A stretch of 6,037 bases of DNA from Zetaproteobacteria bacterium (GTDB taxonomy: Bacteria > Pseudomonadota > Zetaproteobacteria > Mariprofundales > Mariprofundaceae). The stretch covers positions 1 to 6,037 of the forward strand of contig JAJRVH010000085.1 in the NCBI GenBank assembly GCA_021545625.1, given 5' to 3'. The notes beneath the pieces were generated by a model, which had not been told where the DNA came from, did no database searches, and saw nothing but the letters and a program-made list of their open reading frames with translations. The position numbers and the translations under genes are program-made. Of the stretch, positions 6,023 through 6,037 are shown piece by piece (the first letter of the stretch is position 1; each line of letters starts with the position of its first letter).

Positions 6023-6037
6023 AGTCGGCTACATTAG
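6023..6037 (-). other. Remnant of the kinase H-box in another frame, at the window edge
   Basis: Upstream of the kinase ATG on the minus strand, the kinase frame has a TAG at 6029-6031. A different frame is open here and reads N-V-A-D-Y (6021-6035), which resembles the usual (G/N)-V-A-H-D-Y/F start of an H-box, but without the histidine codon. Between the GTA codon and the AAC-AAC codons there are two bases fewer than an intact H-box would need. This suggests the kinase once continued upstream in that frame. Only 15 bases are visible. Confidence 0.4.

Noticed and set aside
5543..6037. Plus-strand open frame opposite the sensor kinase, running to the right edge
   Set aside because: It mirrors the kinase N-, G1- and G2-box coding region, is antisense and has no family resemblance.

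Overview
This is a GC-rich, densely coding bacterial window that fits a proteobacterium. The clearest taxonomic hints are a peptidoglycan-recycling kinase (AnmK) divergent from a TyrZ-type tyrosyl-tRNA synthetase, an MscS-family channel and a hybrid sensor kinase. Class and species cannot be settled from the sequence. I see no rRNA, tRNA, CRISPR array, insertion sequence or phage gene, and the window looks chromosomal rather than mobile.

Layout from left to right. Bases 1-1083 (minus) hold an MscS-family mechanosensitive channel gene that runs off the left edge. A 113-bp divergent promoter region separates it from a 96-residue protein of unknown function (1197-1487, plus). Convergent with that, on the minus strand, are a membrane-bound YdjM/DUF457-type metal-dependent hydrolase (1494-2480) and the anmK gene upstream of it (2468-3622). 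These two overlap by 13 bp and probably form a translationally coupled operon. A short divergent region (3623-3708) carries the tyrS promoter. tyrS follows on the plus strand (3709-4896). Its 3' end overlaps by 20 bp the 3' end of a minus-strand hybrid histidine kinase/response regulator (4877-6022), whose 5' end reaches the right edge.

The genes are mostly housekeeping or envelope functions: osmotic safety valve, cell-wall sugar recycling, membrane hydrolase, tRNA charging. The most unusual point is the sensor kinase. Its reading frame opens exactly inside the H-box, after the place where the phospho-accepting histidine should be. An in-frame stop lies two codons upstream, and another frame shows an H-box remnant without the histidine. 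It is either a broken gene, a frameshift or sequence error near the window edge, or a kinase without a phospho-accepting histidine. Other points of interest are a cysteine cluster in the same kinase, back-to-back divergent promoters with a dyad, a hairpin after tyrS that lies inside the opposing kinase gene, and the small orphan protein.
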